The position numbers were made by a program, and so were the translations under genes. From VMDH01 sp038108875 (lineage in GTDB: Bacteria; Pseudomonadota; Gammaproteobacteria; Magnimaribacterales; D2472), in NCBI GenBank assembly GCA_038108875.1, contig JAYNII010000008.1, positions 1-60,117 of the forward strand: 60,117 nucleotides of DNA, given 5' to 3'. This document shows positions 16,733 to 26,245 of this stretch, one piece after another (positions within the stretch are counted from its first letter, which is position 1; the number at the start of each line of letters is the position of its first letter). Under the pieces are notes generated by a model. That model saw only the letters and a program-made list of their open reading frames with translations, had not been told where the DNA came from and searched no databases.

Positions 16733-18985
16733 ATGAGTGATAAGAATTTTGAAAGTATAAGCTTAAAAGACTACGCAGAAGAATCCTATCTCAATTATTC
16801 AATGTACGTGATTCTTGATCGCGCCCTTCCTCATTTAGGCGATGGAATGAAACCCGTTCAACGTCGTATTTTATATGCAATGAGCGAGCTAGGTTTAAAT
16901 GCCGCTTCAAAATATAAAAAATCTGCAAGAACGGTTGGCGATGTTATAGGAAAGTTTCATCCTCATGGAGATAGTGCTGCTTATGAGGCTATGGTGTTAA
17001 TGGCGCAGAGTTTTTCGTTTAGATATCCATTAGTTGATGGTCAGGGTAACTGGGGTACGCAGGATGATCCCAAATCATTTGCTGCCATGCGCTACACCGA
17101 ATCTAAACTAACTAATTTTGCTAATCTTCTTTTAGATGAATTAAAACTGGGTACAGTAGATTGGCAGTTAAACTTTGATGGATCTTTGTTGGAACCAAAG
17201 ATTTTGCCTGCAAAAATACCCAATATTTTATTAAATGGAACTACAGGTATAGCAGTGGGTATGGCAACTGATATTCCATCACACAATCTCACTGAGATTG
17301 TGAACGCTTCTATCTATTTATTAGATAATCCTAAAGCATCTGTTAAAGATTTAATGCAATTTATTAAAGGTCCCGATTTCAGTAACAATGCTCCAATCAT
17401 TGCTTCTCAAGAAGAGTTAAGTGAGATGTATGAAACCGGCAGAGGTGGATTCAAGATGAGAGCTGCTTGGATTAAAGAGGGCAGCGATATAGTAATCAAT
17501 TCCTTACCCTACCAAACCTCTGGAGCGAGAGTTTTGGAACAGATTGCTGATCAAATGAATAAAAAGAAAGTTCCGATGATAGTGGATATTCGTGATGAGG
17601 GAGACCATGAATTCCCAACCAGAATAGTGGTTTCTTTAAAATCTAATCGTGTTGATGCAGATGAGGTGATCAATCATTTGTATGCGACCACAGATCTACA
17701 GAAGAATTTTAGAGCTAATTTTAATGTTATTAATTTAGAAGGTTCCCCGAAGGTCTTTGCACTCAATGATTTATTGGGAGAGTGGTTACAGTTTAGGCAG
17801 TTGACAGTTCTTCGAAAACTAGAACACAGGCTTGATCAAGTTGCAGACAGATTGCATATTCTTGAAGGCTTATTATTAGTCTTTGCTGATATTGATGAGG
17901 TAATAAGAATTATTAGAAATAGTGATGAGCCAAAAAAAGAGCTCATCAAAAGATTTAAGATCTCTGAAATTCAAGCAACAGCAATACTTGAAATAAGATT
18001 GCGTCAATTGGCCAAATTAGAAGAAATCAAACTTAAAGAAGAACAGGCAAGTCTATCTGCAGAATTTAATGAACTTGAAAAAATAGTAAACTCTAAAACA
18101 AGGCTTAAAACTTATATTAAAAATGAGCTCAAAGAGGTCCTGAATCAATATGGTGATGAGCGACGATCTCCGATTGAGAGCACATCTCAAGCTAAAGCAT
18201 TTACAGAGGAAGATATTTTAACTTCAGAACCAATCACTGTAATCCTCTCCAAAGCAGGTTGGATTAGAGCAGCAAAAGGGCATGACATAGATGCTTCTAG
18301 TTTAAGTTTTAGAGGAGAAGATAGTTTGCAAGATTATGCTCGAGGTAAAAATAATCAGCAAAGTGTGTTTTTTGCTAGTAACGGTAAAAGTTTTTCCTTA
18401 GCAGCGCATAGCCTTCCTTCTGCTAGAGGCTTGGGTGAGCCGCTGACCGGTAAAGTTAATCTAGATTCAGGAGAAAGTTTTGTTGCTACAACTATAGGTA
18501 ATGATGACGATAGATTCCTGATAGCAAGCAATGCTGGATTTGGGTTTATTGCACAGCTCTCAGATGCCGTCAGTGGAACCAAGAGTGGAAAGAATTTTAT
18601 GAAATTGTCACAAGGCGCATCTGTTCTTGGGGTAAGTTTAATCAAGAATCATCATACTTATATTGCAGCAGTATCTAATATTGGGAGAATGTTAATTTTT
18701 GGTATTGAAGAGTTGCCTCAGCTCAGCAAAGGCAAGGGCAATAAGATTATCAATATTCCTTCACCAAAGTTTGAGTCTGGCGAAGAAAGCATGGTAGCAA
18801 TATGCTTGTTGGGGGATATTTCAGAGTTAAAAATACAGAGCGGTAAACAATTTATGAAAGTTGGTGTAAGGGATTTAGAAAATTATTTTGCTGCAAGAGC
18901 AAAAAGAGGTCTTATGCTCCCTCAGGGTTATAGAAAGGTAGATGTTTTAGAGGAAGTAGTTGTCAGCCAAGAAGTTTCTGAATAG
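16733..18985 (+). CDS. parC: DNA topoisomerase IV subunit A (ParC)
   Basis: Breakage-reunion subunit partnering ParE. Seen: GDGMKPVQRRILYAM, quinolone-determining region HPHGDSAAYE, catalytic Y121 in AMRYTE, and the beta-pinwheel C-terminal domain from about residue 500. S81 and E85 are the unmutated equivalents of S80 and E84 of E. coli ParC. 750 residues, the ParC length. The gene lies one base after parE. Its 3' end overlaps the convergent argD gene by 23 bases. Confidence 0.97.
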   Translation: MSDKNFESISLKDYAEESYLNYSMYVILDRALPHLGDGMKPVQRRILYAMSELGLNAASKYKKSARTVGDVIGKFHPHGDSAAYEAMVLMAQSFSFRYPLVDGQGNWGTQDDPKSFAAMRYTESKLTNFANLLLDELKLGTVDWQLNFDGSLLEPKILPAKIPNILLNGTTGIAVGMATDIPSHNLTEIVNASIYLLDNPKASVKDLMQFIKGPDFSNNAPIIASQEELSEMYETGRGGFKMRAAWIKEGSDIVINSLPYQTSGARVLEQIADQMNKKKVPMIVDIRDEGDHEFPTRIVVSLKSNRVDADEVINHLYATTDLQKNFRANFNVINLEGSPKVFALNDLLGEWLQFRQLTVLRKLEHRLDQVADRLHILEGLLLVFADIDEVIRIIRNSDEPKKELIKRFKISEIQATAILEIRLRQLAKLEEIKLKEEQASLSAEFNELEKIVNSKTRLKTYIKNELKEVLNQYGDERRSPIESTSQAKAFTEEDILTSEPITVILSKAGWIRAAKGHDIDASSLSFRGEDSLQDYARGKNNQQSVFFASNGKSFSLAAHSLPSARGLGEPLTGKVNLDSGESFVATTIGNDDDRFLIASNAGFGFIAQLSDAVSGTKSGKNFMKLSQGASVLGVSLIKNHHTYIAAVSNIGRMLIFGIEELPQLSKGKGNKIINIPSPKFESGEESMVAICLLGDISELKIQSGKQFMKVGVRDLENYFAARAKRGLMLPQGYRKVDVLEEVVVSQEVSE

Positions 18986-20162
18986 ATTTTTTTAGTCTTG
19001 CTAAACCCTCATCAATTACTTGATTCTCAATAATTAGGCTGGGAGCAATTCTAACTGTGTTATTGTTTGCTTTCAGAATCATAAGTCGATGAGAATAGGC
19101 TGACTTTATTAAATTATCCAGGTTAAGATTGCCTTGTACTTTAAGTTTGCAGCCTATCCAGAGGCCTGCAGACCTAATCTCTTCAAAGCAGTCTAATTCT
19201 GCATTAATCTGATAAAGACCTTTAAGAAGCCTTTCTTCTTTCCTTTTTACCCCATTGAGCAGGGATTTTTTTGAAATTTCATTAATAACCTCACAAGCAA
19301 CTGCGCTAGCTAGGGGATTACCTCCATAAGTCGAACCATGGGCACCGGGTTGCATATATTTACCAACCTTTTCTGAAGTCAGCATGGCACCGATTGGCAA
19401 TCCATTGCCTAATGCTTTAGCTAAGCAGACAATGTCTGGAACGATCTTGTATTTTTCGTGTGCAAAGAGATAGCCTGTTCTTCCAACTCCGGATTGAACT
19501 TCATCTATGATGATAAGAGCATTATGTTTTTTGCACAATTTCCTAACCGAATTTACAAATTCTTGTTTGGCAGGAATAATTCCGGCTTCACCTTGAACCA
19601 GCTCAAGAATGACTGCTGCTGTTTTATCATTGATGCACTTCTCTAAACCTTCAATTTGATTAAATGGATGCTGGGTAATACCCTTTGGAAGTGGTCCAAA
19701 ACCTTCAGTCATTCTTTTAGAACCATTGAGTGCTATGGTAAGAAGGGTACGACCATGAAATGCATCATCAAATGCCACAATATTGGATTTGCTTTTACCA
19801 AATTCACTATAACTAAATTTTCGAGCCGTCTTTATTGCCGCTTCCACTGCCTCAGCACCTGAATTGGATAAGAAGACTTTTTCTGCAAAGGATTTTTGGC
19901 ATAAGATTTTAGCAAGATTCACAGCAGGCTCAGAGGTTAAGTAGTTGGACAAATGCCATAATTTTTTTGATTGATTAATGAGAATTTTCACAAGCTTAGG
20001 ATGGCAATGACCAAGTGCGGATACTGCAATTCCTGATGCAAAATCTAGGTACTTATTATTTTTTTGATCCCAGACAAATGAACCTTTGCCTTTTATTGGT
20101 ATAAAATCACCTGGGTTGTAAACCGGAAGAAAATATTTAGTAAACTCTTTTCTCGATACCAT
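18963..20162 (-). CDS. argD: Acetylornithine / succinyldiaminopimelate aminotransferase
   Basis: PLP-dependent class III aminotransferase of arginine (and probably lysine) synthesis. Seen: FASGIAVSALGHCHP, FLSNSGAEAVEAAIKTAR, AFHGRTLLTIALNG, the Asp-containing IIDEVQSGVGRTG and the PLP lysine in CLAKALGNGLP. Alignment with E. coli ArgD runs from the N terminus (YNPGDFIPIKGKGS). The ATG at 20162 is chosen because GAGGT lies eight bases before it (20175-20171); an upstream GTG at 20177 would overlap that site. 399 residues. Ornithine aminotransferase is an alternative within the same family. Confidence 0.9.
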   Translation of the reverse strand: MVSRKEFTKYFLPVYNPGDFIPIKGKGSFVWDQKNNKYLDFASGIAVSALGHCHPKLVKILINQSKKLWHLSNYLTSEPAVNLAKILCQKSFAEKVFLSNSGAEAVEAAIKTARKFSYSEFGKSKSNIVAFDDAFHGRTLLTIALNGSKRMTEGFGPLPKGITQHPFNQIEGLEKCINDKTAAVILELVQGEAGIIPAKQEFVNSVRKLCKKHNALIIIDEVQSGVGRTGYLFAHEKYKIVPDIVCLAKALGNGLPIGAMLTSEKVGKYMQPGAHGSTYGGNPLASAVACEVINEISKKSLLNGVKRKEERLLKGLYQINAELDCFEEIRSAGLWIGCKLKVQGNLNLDNLIKSAYSHRLMILKANNNTVRIAPSLIIENQVIDEGLARLKKSIQKLLG

Positions 20163-20163
20163 T

Positions 20164-20655
20164 TTGATATACCTCACAGAACTCTCAGAAAATAATTATC
20201 GCATAGAATTAAAACCAAACTATTCACTTGTTGGCTTTCAAAGGGTTCTTTTTTTTGCAGTAATTGTTACTACCTGCCTAAGTATTGCTGCTTTCTTCTG
20301 GTATCTTGGAGCAAAGTTAATCCTGCCATTTGCAGGTCTCGAGATAGGTTTAGTAGGTCTAGGATTTTATCTAAACTTTAGATGGAGCTCACAGAGGGAA
20401 ATAATTTTCATTAACCAGCAAAAAGTCATCGTTGAAAAGGGCAGAATCTTTAAAGATTTTTCTTACGAGGAATACCGAACTTTTGTAAGATTCCAAGCAA
20501 AAACCAGATACAACGGAGATATTGCATTATCTTTAAGCTCAAAAGGTCAATATATTTCTTTGGGTAATTTTTTGGCTCAGGAAGAGATTTTAGAGTTAAA
20601 AGAAATGTTGTTAAAGATCGTGGCAAAGCTAAATACATTAGCCCCAGGCAGGTAA
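20164..20655 (+). CDS. DUF2244 family membrane protein
   Basis: Small integral membrane protein of unknown function. Seen: about 20 N-terminal residues with the RIELKPNYSL pattern typical of DUF2244 starts, two adjacent transmembrane helices (about residues 29-72, with LILPFAGLEIGLVGLG between them), and a cytoplasmic beta-rich C-terminal domain. The only usable start is TTG at 20164, two bases from the first base of the divergent argD, so its promoter must lie within argD. The 3' end overlaps the convergent phosphofructokinase gene by 18 bases. Confidence 0.75.
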   Translation: MIYLTELSENNYRIELKPNYSLVGFQRVLFFAVIVTTCLSIAAFFWYLGAKLILPFAGLEIGLVGLGFYLNFRWSSQREIIFINQQKVIVEKGRIFKDFSYEEYRTFVRFQAKTRYNGDIALSLSSKGQYISLGNFLAQEEILELKEMLLKIVAKLNTLAPGR

Positions 20656-21882
20656 TTTTTTTGCAAGCATTACTAATTTAGGTTTTTTATATAGATTGTA
20701 ATTACCAGTATTTTTGGTTTCACCTCCTATCAAAGGTTTAAAGTATCTTTTCCCTTTAGGAGTGATGCCGAATCCATCTTTAGAAATAAAGGATGCTGGA
20801 AGTACTTTTTCAACATTTGCAATTTTACTTAATGGTGCTGATACCACACACCATTTATAAGGATCATCTTGCAATCGCTTAATAATTGGCATGACTGAAG
20901 ATTCTCCTCTGATAGCATATTTAACTGCCTCTCTACCAACCATGATTGCTTGTTTTCTATCCGTTTCAGAAGCTATATGACTTGCGCTTCTTTGGAGATA
21001 ATCAGCAACCGCCCAATGATTTTTTAAACCTGTTTTTTTAGTGACTAAGTTAGCCAGAAAAGGGGCTACTCCACCAAGTTGGCTGTGACCAAAAGCATCT
21101 TTAAGTCCGCTTTCGCTAATAAAATTACCGGCAGCATTTTTTATACCTTCTGAGGCAACGATCACACAGAAACCTTTTTCTGCAACTACACTCTTTAATT
21201 TTTTTATAAATTTAGATTCATTAAATTTTATTTCAGGAAGGAGAATAATATCAGGTGCATTTGGATGACTTTCCTGAGCAAGAGAGCTTGCTGCAGCTAT
21301 CCAGCCGGCATGTCTACCCATTACTTCAAAGATAAATACTTTTGTTGAGGTTGCAGCCATTGATTCAACATCTAGCGCTGCTTCTATGGTTGAAGTTACC
21401 ACGTACTTTGCAACCGAGCCAAAACCGGGACAACTATCGGTAACTGCTAGATCATTATCAACTGTTTTCGGAATTGCGATGCAAGATAATGGATAGCCCA
21501 ATTTTTTACTTATTTGAGAAACCTTGAAGGCAGTGTCAGCCGAGTCATTGCCTCCGTTGTAAAAGAAATATCCAATATTATGAGCTTTAAATACGTCAAC
21601 TAATCGTAAGTATTCAAGTTTGCTTGCTTCAAAATCTTTAAGTTTATATCGGCAAGAGCCAAAGACTCCTCCCGGTCTATATGGCAAACTCTTTATAAAA
21701 GCCTTGGTTTCTTTAGATGTATCAATTAGATCCTCTCTAATAGCGCCTAAAATACCATTCTTTCCTGCATAGACTTTATTGATCTTTGAGGTTTTGTTTG
21801 CTTCATCTATAACTCCAAATGCCGTTGCGTTAATGACTGAAGTTACTCCTCCTGATTGAGCGTAGAATGCATTTTTACTCAT
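20638..21882 (-). CDS. pfp: 6-phosphofructokinase, pyrophosphate-dependent type
   Basis: Glycolytic and reversible phosphorylation of fructose 6-phosphate with PPi as donor. Seen: QSGGVTSVIN, NGGNDSADT (residues 109-116) and PKTVDND (138-144) with D142 as catalytic base. Two positions separate PPi from ATP enzymes: Asp after GGN/D, here D113, and Lys in PKTVDND, here K139; both are of the PPi type. 414 residues. The GGND variant in place of the common GGDD is worth noting. Divergent from mpl with 27 bases between. Confidence 0.88.
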   Translation of the reverse strand: MSKNAFYAQSGGVTSVINATAFGVIDEANKTSKINKVYAGKNGILGAIREDLIDTSKETKAFIKSLPYRPGGVFGSCRYKLKDFEASKLEYLRLVDVFKAHNIGYFFYNGGNDSADTAFKVSQISKKLGYPLSCIAIPKTVDNDLAVTDSCPGFGSVAKYVVTSTIEAALDVESMAATSTKVFIFEVMGRHAGWIAAASSLAQESHPNAPDIILLPEIKFNESKFIKKLKSVVAEKGFCVIVASEGIKNAAGNFISESGLKDAFGHSQLGGVAPFLANLVTKKTGLKNHWAVADYLQRSASHIASETDRKQAIMVGREAVKYAIRGESSVMPIIKRLQDDPYKWCVVSAPLSKIANVEKVLPASFISKDGFGITPKGKRYFKPLIGGETKNTGNYNLYKKPKLVMLAKKLPAWG

Positions 21883-21909
21883 GACTTTATTTATTCCTAA
21901 TTTTCAACT

Positions 21910-23235
21910 ATGTTAGCAGGAAGGATACAGAGAAAGAAAGTGAAGATTCATATTCTAGGGATTTGCGGTACTTTTATGGGTGGCTTAGCAAGAATCTTGC
22001 TTCAAGAGGGTTATGAAGTTACTGGTTCGGATAAGGCTTTTTATCCACCCATGTCTGAACAATTAGGCGAACTTGGAATAGAAATTTTTGAAGGCTATCA
22101 AGGCAATCTTCCGCAAGCTGACCAGTACGTTATAGGCAATGCTTTATCTCGGGGTAATCCTTGGGTAGAAGAAATCCTTCAGAATGGCCTTTCCTACAGC
22201 TCAGGACCTGAAATTCTGGGCTCCATTTTAAAAAAACGAAAAGTGATCGCAGTTGCAGGTACCCATGGAAAAACAACTACCAGCTATATGATTAAACATA
22301 TACTCTCTTTTTGTGGCATACCTGTTGATTATTTAATCGGAGGCATAAGTAGGTCTTCAGGTTTTTCGGCAGACAATCAAAATTCTGAGATATTTGTTAT
22401 TGAGGCCGATGAATACGATTCTGCATTTTTTGACAAGCGTTCAAAATTTCTTCATTACCACCCTGATATTTTTGTTATTAATAACATTGAGTTTGATCAT
22501 GCAGATATTTTTAATAGCATAGACGACATCAAAAGACAGTTTCATCATGCTATTAGAACCATTCCAAGTAACGGATTTATTCTATTCCCAAACGATGACT
22601 CAACCATCAAACAAGTTCTTGAGTTAGGCATATGGTCTGAAAAAATAGCTATCAATTGCTCGGATACGCTTTTCCTCTCTTCCAAAAAAAGTATTCAGAG
22701 TGTCGCAAGCGAGGAATTTGATACCAAAGAGTTGCCATTTGTTGGGAAGCATAATTTACTTAATGCAATGATGGCTATGCAAGCAACAAAGCTTGTTGGA
22801 GTTTCTTATAAAGCCTCGTATGAAGCTCTAAAACAATTTGGAGGGGTAAAGAGGCGTCTAGAAATAGTTTATACAAGTCCAGCTCATATTATTTATGATG
22901 ATTTTGCTCATCATCCAACTGCAATTATGGCAACAACCCAAGCCCTGTTAGAAAAACACGAGGGTAAAAGGATAGGTGCAATTATTGAGCTTGCATCTAA
23001 CACAATGGCCTCAGGATATCATGATCAAGAGCTCTTAGAGGCACCTAAGGGTCTTTCTAAGGTAATTTGGGTTGATCAAAAAGCAGTCTTAAAAGTTAAT
23101 AATTCTTTCAAAAGTTTAGATTTAGCAGTTGCAGAGTTGAAAAAATCATTTAAAGACTTAGATATATTAGTCATCATGACTAATAAAAATAGTAAAGTTA
23201 TTAAAGACTGCCTTATAGAGGCTATGCATGCTTAA
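21910..23235 (+). CDS. mpl: UDP-MurNAc:L-Ala-D-Glu-meso-DAP ligase (murein peptide recycling)
   Basis: Mur-ligase family enzyme that attaches recycled tripeptide to UDP-MurNAc. Seen: Rossmann-like N terminus KIHILGICGTFMGG, typical of Mpl rather than MurC, ATP-binding AVAGTHGKTTTSY, EADEYDSAFFDKRSKF, and the late DDFAHHPTAI motif. The ATG at 21910 gives 441 residues; a GTG at 21940 would start exactly where the E. coli protein does and may be the true start. The LON-domain gene overlaps the end by eight bases. Confidence 0.93.
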   Translation: MLAGRIQRKKVKIHILGICGTFMGGLARILLQEGYEVTGSDKAFYPPMSEQLGELGIEIFEGYQGNLPQADQYVIGNALSRGNPWVEEILQNGLSYSSGPEILGSILKKRKVIAVAGTHGKTTTSYMIKHILSFCGIPVDYLIGGISRSSGFSADNQNSEIFVIEADEYDSAFFDKRSKFLHYHPDIFVINNIEFDHADIFNSIDDIKRQFHHAIRTIPSNGFILFPNDDSTIKQVLELGIWSEKIAINCSDTLFLSSKKSIQSVASEEFDTKELPFVGKHNLLNAMMAMQATKLVGVSYKASYEALKQFGGVKRRLEIVYTSPAHIIYDDFAHHPTAIMATTQALLEKHEGKRIGAIIELASNTMASGYHDQELLEAPKGLSKVIWVDQKAVLKVNNSFKSLDLAVAELKKSFKDLDILVIMTNKNSKVIKDCLIEAMHA

Positions 23236-23818
23236 ATCATTACCTATTTTCCCCCTAGGAATAGTAGTTCTGCCTGGGAATATTCAATCTCTTCAAATCT
23301 TTGAGCCAAGATATATACAAATGGTTAAGGATTGCATGAAGACCGATTCGGGATTTGTTATTGTTTTGCAAAAAGATACTTTAAGTTCTCAGCTCTCAAT
23401 CTCTGATCTTGGTACCTATGTGGAAATAATAGACTTTAATACCTTGCCTAACGGTTTGCTAGGGATTACTGTCAAAGGAATTCATAGAGCAAGAATCAAG
23501 TCTATGGAACAAGGGCAATCAGGTTTAAATTTAGGTAGGATAGAAAATATTCAAGACCCAGAAGTGGATGACCAGGCATTGCTGGCACAATACCCAGATC
23601 TTCTTCAGGTTCTTACACAACTTAAACAACATCCTCAAATAAGATCAATGCCTCTTGAGATTGATCTAGACTCTGCCGACTCAGTGAGTTATCACTTGGC
23701 AGGTTTAATACCTCTTGCTGCAAAAGATAAACAGAAGATTTTAGAGGCCTTTGATGCAGGTCAAAGACTAAATTTCTTATCTAAATACTTTGATCAATTA
23801 TCAGGAAGCAAAAATTAG
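23228..23818 (+). CDS. LON N-terminal-domain protein (substrate-binding domain only)
   Basis: Stand-alone relative of the N-terminal substrate-recognition domain of Lon protease, with no AAA+ or protease domain. Seen: LPIFPLGIVVLPG and LQIFEPRYIQMVKDCM, the hallmark of the domain, followed by a short helical C-terminal part. 196 residues, usual for these proteins. Function is not established. It overlaps mpl by eight bases and so is probably co-transcribed. Its 3' end overlaps the convergent oxidoreductase by four bases. Confidence 0.85.
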   Translation: MLKSLPIFPLGIVVLPGNIQSLQIFEPRYIQMVKDCMKTDSGFVIVLQKDTLSSQLSISDLGTYVEIIDFNTLPNGLLGITVKGIHRARIKSMEQGQSGLNLGRIENIQDPEVDDQALLAQYPDLLQVLTQLKQHPQIRSMPLEIDLDSADSVSYHLAGLIPLAAKDKQKILEAFDAGQRLNFLSKYFDQLSGSKN

Positions 23819-24816
23819 AGTTTTAACATTTGTTTTCCGAAATTTTCACCTGTAAAAAGTCTATTAAGTGTTTTGGGGCAGTTCTCCAAACCCTCTTGAA
23901 TATCTTCAAGATGTTTGATTTTTCCCTCCATCACTAAAGTTGCTAACTTTTCTATAGCTTTTTGAGAGTGCGGCAAGTAGTCTAATACTAAGAAGCCTTG
24001 CATCGTCGCTCTTTTAACTACTAGGTTGAGTATATTTCTTGGACCGGGTTGCGGTTCAATGGCATTGTATCCAGAAATACCACCGCAGAGCATTATTCTA
24101 GCGTTTATATTTATCAGAAATAGCACAGTTTCTAAAAGCGGTCCTCCGACATTATCAAAATAAACGTCAATACCACCGGGGGCAGCCTTGAAGAGCTCCT
24201 CATGAAGATTGGTATTTTTGTAATCTATAACGCTATCAAGTCCACATTCCTTAAGCCAATTACATTTTTGCTCTCCTCCGGCAATCCCAATCACATAGCA
24301 GCCTGCCTCCTTTGCAAGTTGCGCTGCAACGGAACCAGTTGCACCTGCTGCACCTGAAATAAGTACCACTTCGCCTGCTTTGGGTTTTGCTAGTTCAAGC
24401 AGTCCATAATAAGCAGTAATGCCAGTGGTTCCCAGAACATTAAGCAAGGTTGGTATAGGAAGGAGTTCTGGAATTGGTCTAAATCTATCTTCTTCTTTTG
24501 CATCTGTTATTAGGTGAGTTTGCCAACCCACCATACCAAAAACTAAGTCCCCTTGTTTGTATTTAGGATTTTTGCTTTCAATAACTCTTCCAATTCCTCC
24601 TGCTCTTACTAATTCATTGATTTGGACTGGAGGGAGATAGCCAGGTAAGTCTGTTAGCCACATTCTCTGGGTAGGATCAAAAGAAAGATATTCATTTTTT
24701 ATCAGAATTTCCCCTTCATGAATTTCCCTCAATTCCTCTGAGACTAATTCAAAATCAGTATCTTTAACTAAACCCTCAGGCCGCTTCTTCAAGATCCATT
24801 TTTTGTTAGTTATCAT
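23815..24816 (-). CDS. NADPH-dependent oxidoreductase, zinc-free MDR (CurA/leukotriene reductase type)
   Basis: Medium-chain dehydrogenase/reductase that reduces enones or enals with NADPH. Seen: N-terminal RPEGLVKDTDFELV and YLSFDPTQRMWL, Rossmann motif GAAGATGSVAAQLAK, DVYFDNVGG and LCGGISGYN, all typical of the CurA/prostaglandin reductase group. Zinc ligands of the alcohol dehydrogenase branch are absent. 333 residues. The start overlaps the end of the DedA gene by 11 bases, so both are probably in one transcript. Substrate unknown. Confidence 0.87.
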   Translation of the reverse strand: MITNKKWILKKRPEGLVKDTDFELVSEELREIHEGEILIKNEYLSFDPTQRMWLTDLPGYLPPVQINELVRAGGIGRVIESKNPKYKQGDLVFGMVGWQTHLITDAKEEDRFRPIPELLPIPTLLNVLGTTGITAYYGLLELAKPKAGEVVLISGAAGATGSVAAQLAKEAGCYVIGIAGGEQKCNWLKECGLDSVIDYKNTNLHEELFKAAPGGIDVYFDNVGGPLLETVLFLININARIMLCGGISGYNAIEPQPGPRNILNLVVKRATMQGFLVLDYLPHSQKAIEKLATLVMEGKIKHLEDIQEGLENCPKTLNRLFTGENFGKQMLKL

Positions 24817-25375
24817 TTTTCCCCATTAAAAATTTTATTAAAAACCAAATTGTAAATATCAGTATAAATAAATAAAGTGAGACATAAATTATTTGTTGGT
24901 AATTTTCACCTATAGCACTTGTGTAAACTCCAGCATAATAACTTGGGATACTAGCTACCAAGGCCCAAATAATGGTGCCAATGGATGTAGCAAAAATATA
25001 TTTCTGCTTCGGATAATTTGTCATCGCTGCTATAAGTGGCAGCAAACCTCTAATGGGTCCAAAACTTTTGCCAAGAACAATTCCAAAAACACCATATTTT
25101 TTCATTACCCAAGTTGTTTTTTCTTGAGCATTTTTGAGCTTAAGATTGTTAAGATCAATTCTGTTGTAGATAAATTTAGCAATTGCCCAGCTTGAAAGGT
25201 CGCCAATCATGCCACCAATAAATATCATTAAAATAACTGAAGTGAGTGGCTGACCTGCCAAGCCTGCACCCATTACTGCTGCCCATAAAGGACCCATTCC
25301 AGGAAGGAAAATTCCAACAATCATAGCGCATTCTAGAATTGCGAATCCTAAAATTATTAATAGATTTATTTCCAT
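24806..25375 (-). CDS. DedA family membrane protein
   Basis: Inner-membrane protein of the DedA/VTT superfamily, members of which act as undecaprenyl-phosphate or phospholipid flippases or in membrane-potential upkeep. Seen: hydrophobic N terminus (residues 1-30), GGMIGDLSSWAIAKFI, FGIVLGKSFGPIRGLLPLIAAM with the conserved arginine and glycines of the re-entrant loop, and two C-terminal helices. 189 residues, on the short side. Overlaps the MDR gene by 11 bases. Confidence 0.83.
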   Translation of the reverse strand: MEINLLIILGFAILECAMIVGIFLPGMGPLWAAVMGAGLAGQPLTSVILMIFIGGMIGDLSSWAIAKFIYNRIDLNNLKLKNAQEKTTWVMKKYGVFGIVLGKSFGPIRGLLPLIAAMTNYPKQKYIFATSIGTIIWALVASIPSYYAGVYTSAIGENYQQIIYVSLYLFILIFTIWFLIKFLMGKNDN

Positions 25376-25442
25376 AAGTTTTATATTCTAACTAGAAATC
25401 ACATGCTTAGATTTCACAAGTTTAATACCAAATTACTTATTT

Positions 25443-25772
25443 ATGACAACTAATGAAGATACTGTAAAGATCTGTGTCTCGGCATTAGCAGATTTAAAAG
25501 CTCAGAATATACAAAGTTTGAATATCAGCAAGACATCTAATTTTGCTGACTGGTTAATCGTGGCAACTGCGACCTCAAATACTCATGCTAGGGCAGTTTC
25601 TGATAAGGTGATAGAAGCCATTAAAGAAAACAACTTATGTATTATTGGTGTAGAAGGCAAAGAAAAAGCTGAGTGGGTTTTAATAGATGGAGGCGATGTT
25701 GTAATAAATATAATGCTGTCAGAAACCAGAGAATTTTATGATTTAGAGGGTCTTTGGGGAGCATATTCCTAG
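25443..25772 (+). CDS. rsfS: Ribosomal silencing factor RsfS
   Basis: Binds ribosomal protein L14 and blocks subunit joining in starved cells. Seen: KAQNIQSLNISKTSNFADW, an ATATSNTHARAVSD segment and EWVLIDGGDVVINIML, all conserved in the family (Iojap/YbeB). 109 residues, full length. It begins the conserved cluster rsfS-rlmH-mrdA-mrdB; three bases separate it from rlmH. Confidence 0.95.
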   Translation: MTTNEDTVKICVSALADLKAQNIQSLNISKTSNFADWLIVATATSNTHARAVSDKVIEAIKENNLCIIGVEGKEKAEWVLIDGGDVVINIMLSETREFYDLEGLWGAYS

Positions 25773-25775
25773 GGT

Positions 25776-26243
25776 ATGCATTTTAGAATTCTATCTATCC
25801 TTAATAAAAGTCATGTATGGGAAAAAGAGGGTCTATCCTATTATGCTAAACAACTAGGCCCTCAGCACACTTTGAATTTTATCGATATAGCCTGTAAGCA
25901 TCCCAAAGGAACAACCCCTGATCAAATTAGATCTAAGGAATGTGATTTATTATTGAGTAAGTTAAGAAATGATGCATCAGTTATCGCTTGGGATGGGAGG
26001 TTAGGAAAAAAAATCAGTTCAGAAGATTTAGCAGAGTTCTTTTCTAGCGAAGAGCTTTCGTCTTCTAATATTGATTTTGTTATTGGCGGTTCTCACGGGC
26101 TTTCAAAAAAATTGTTAGATCATGCAAACTATATTTTTTCTGCCTCTAACCTAACTTTTCCTCATAGGTTATTTAAAATCATCTTAGTTGAGCAAATATT
26201 TCGAGCAATTAAAATTCAAGAGAATCACCCATACCATAAATAG
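25776..26243 (+). CDS. rlmH: 23S rRNA pseudouridine-1915 N3-methyltransferase RlmH
   Basis: SPOUT-fold methyltransferase acting on pseudouridine 1915 of 23S rRNA in the assembled ribosome. Seen: the knot motifs IAWDGRLGKKISSEDLAEF, FVIGGSHGLS and the C-terminal LTFPHRLFKIILVEQIFRA with the invariant NHPYHK end. 155 residues, exactly the usual length. Two bases before mrdA. Confidence 0.97.
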   Translation: MHFRILSILNKSHVWEKEGLSYYAKQLGPQHTLNFIDIACKHPKGTTPDQIRSKECDLLLSKLRNDASVIAWDGRLGKKISSEDLAEFFSSEELSSSNIDFVIGGSHGLSKKLLDHANYIFSASNLTFPHRLFKIILVEQIFRAIKIQENHPYHK

Positions 26244-26245
26244 CT

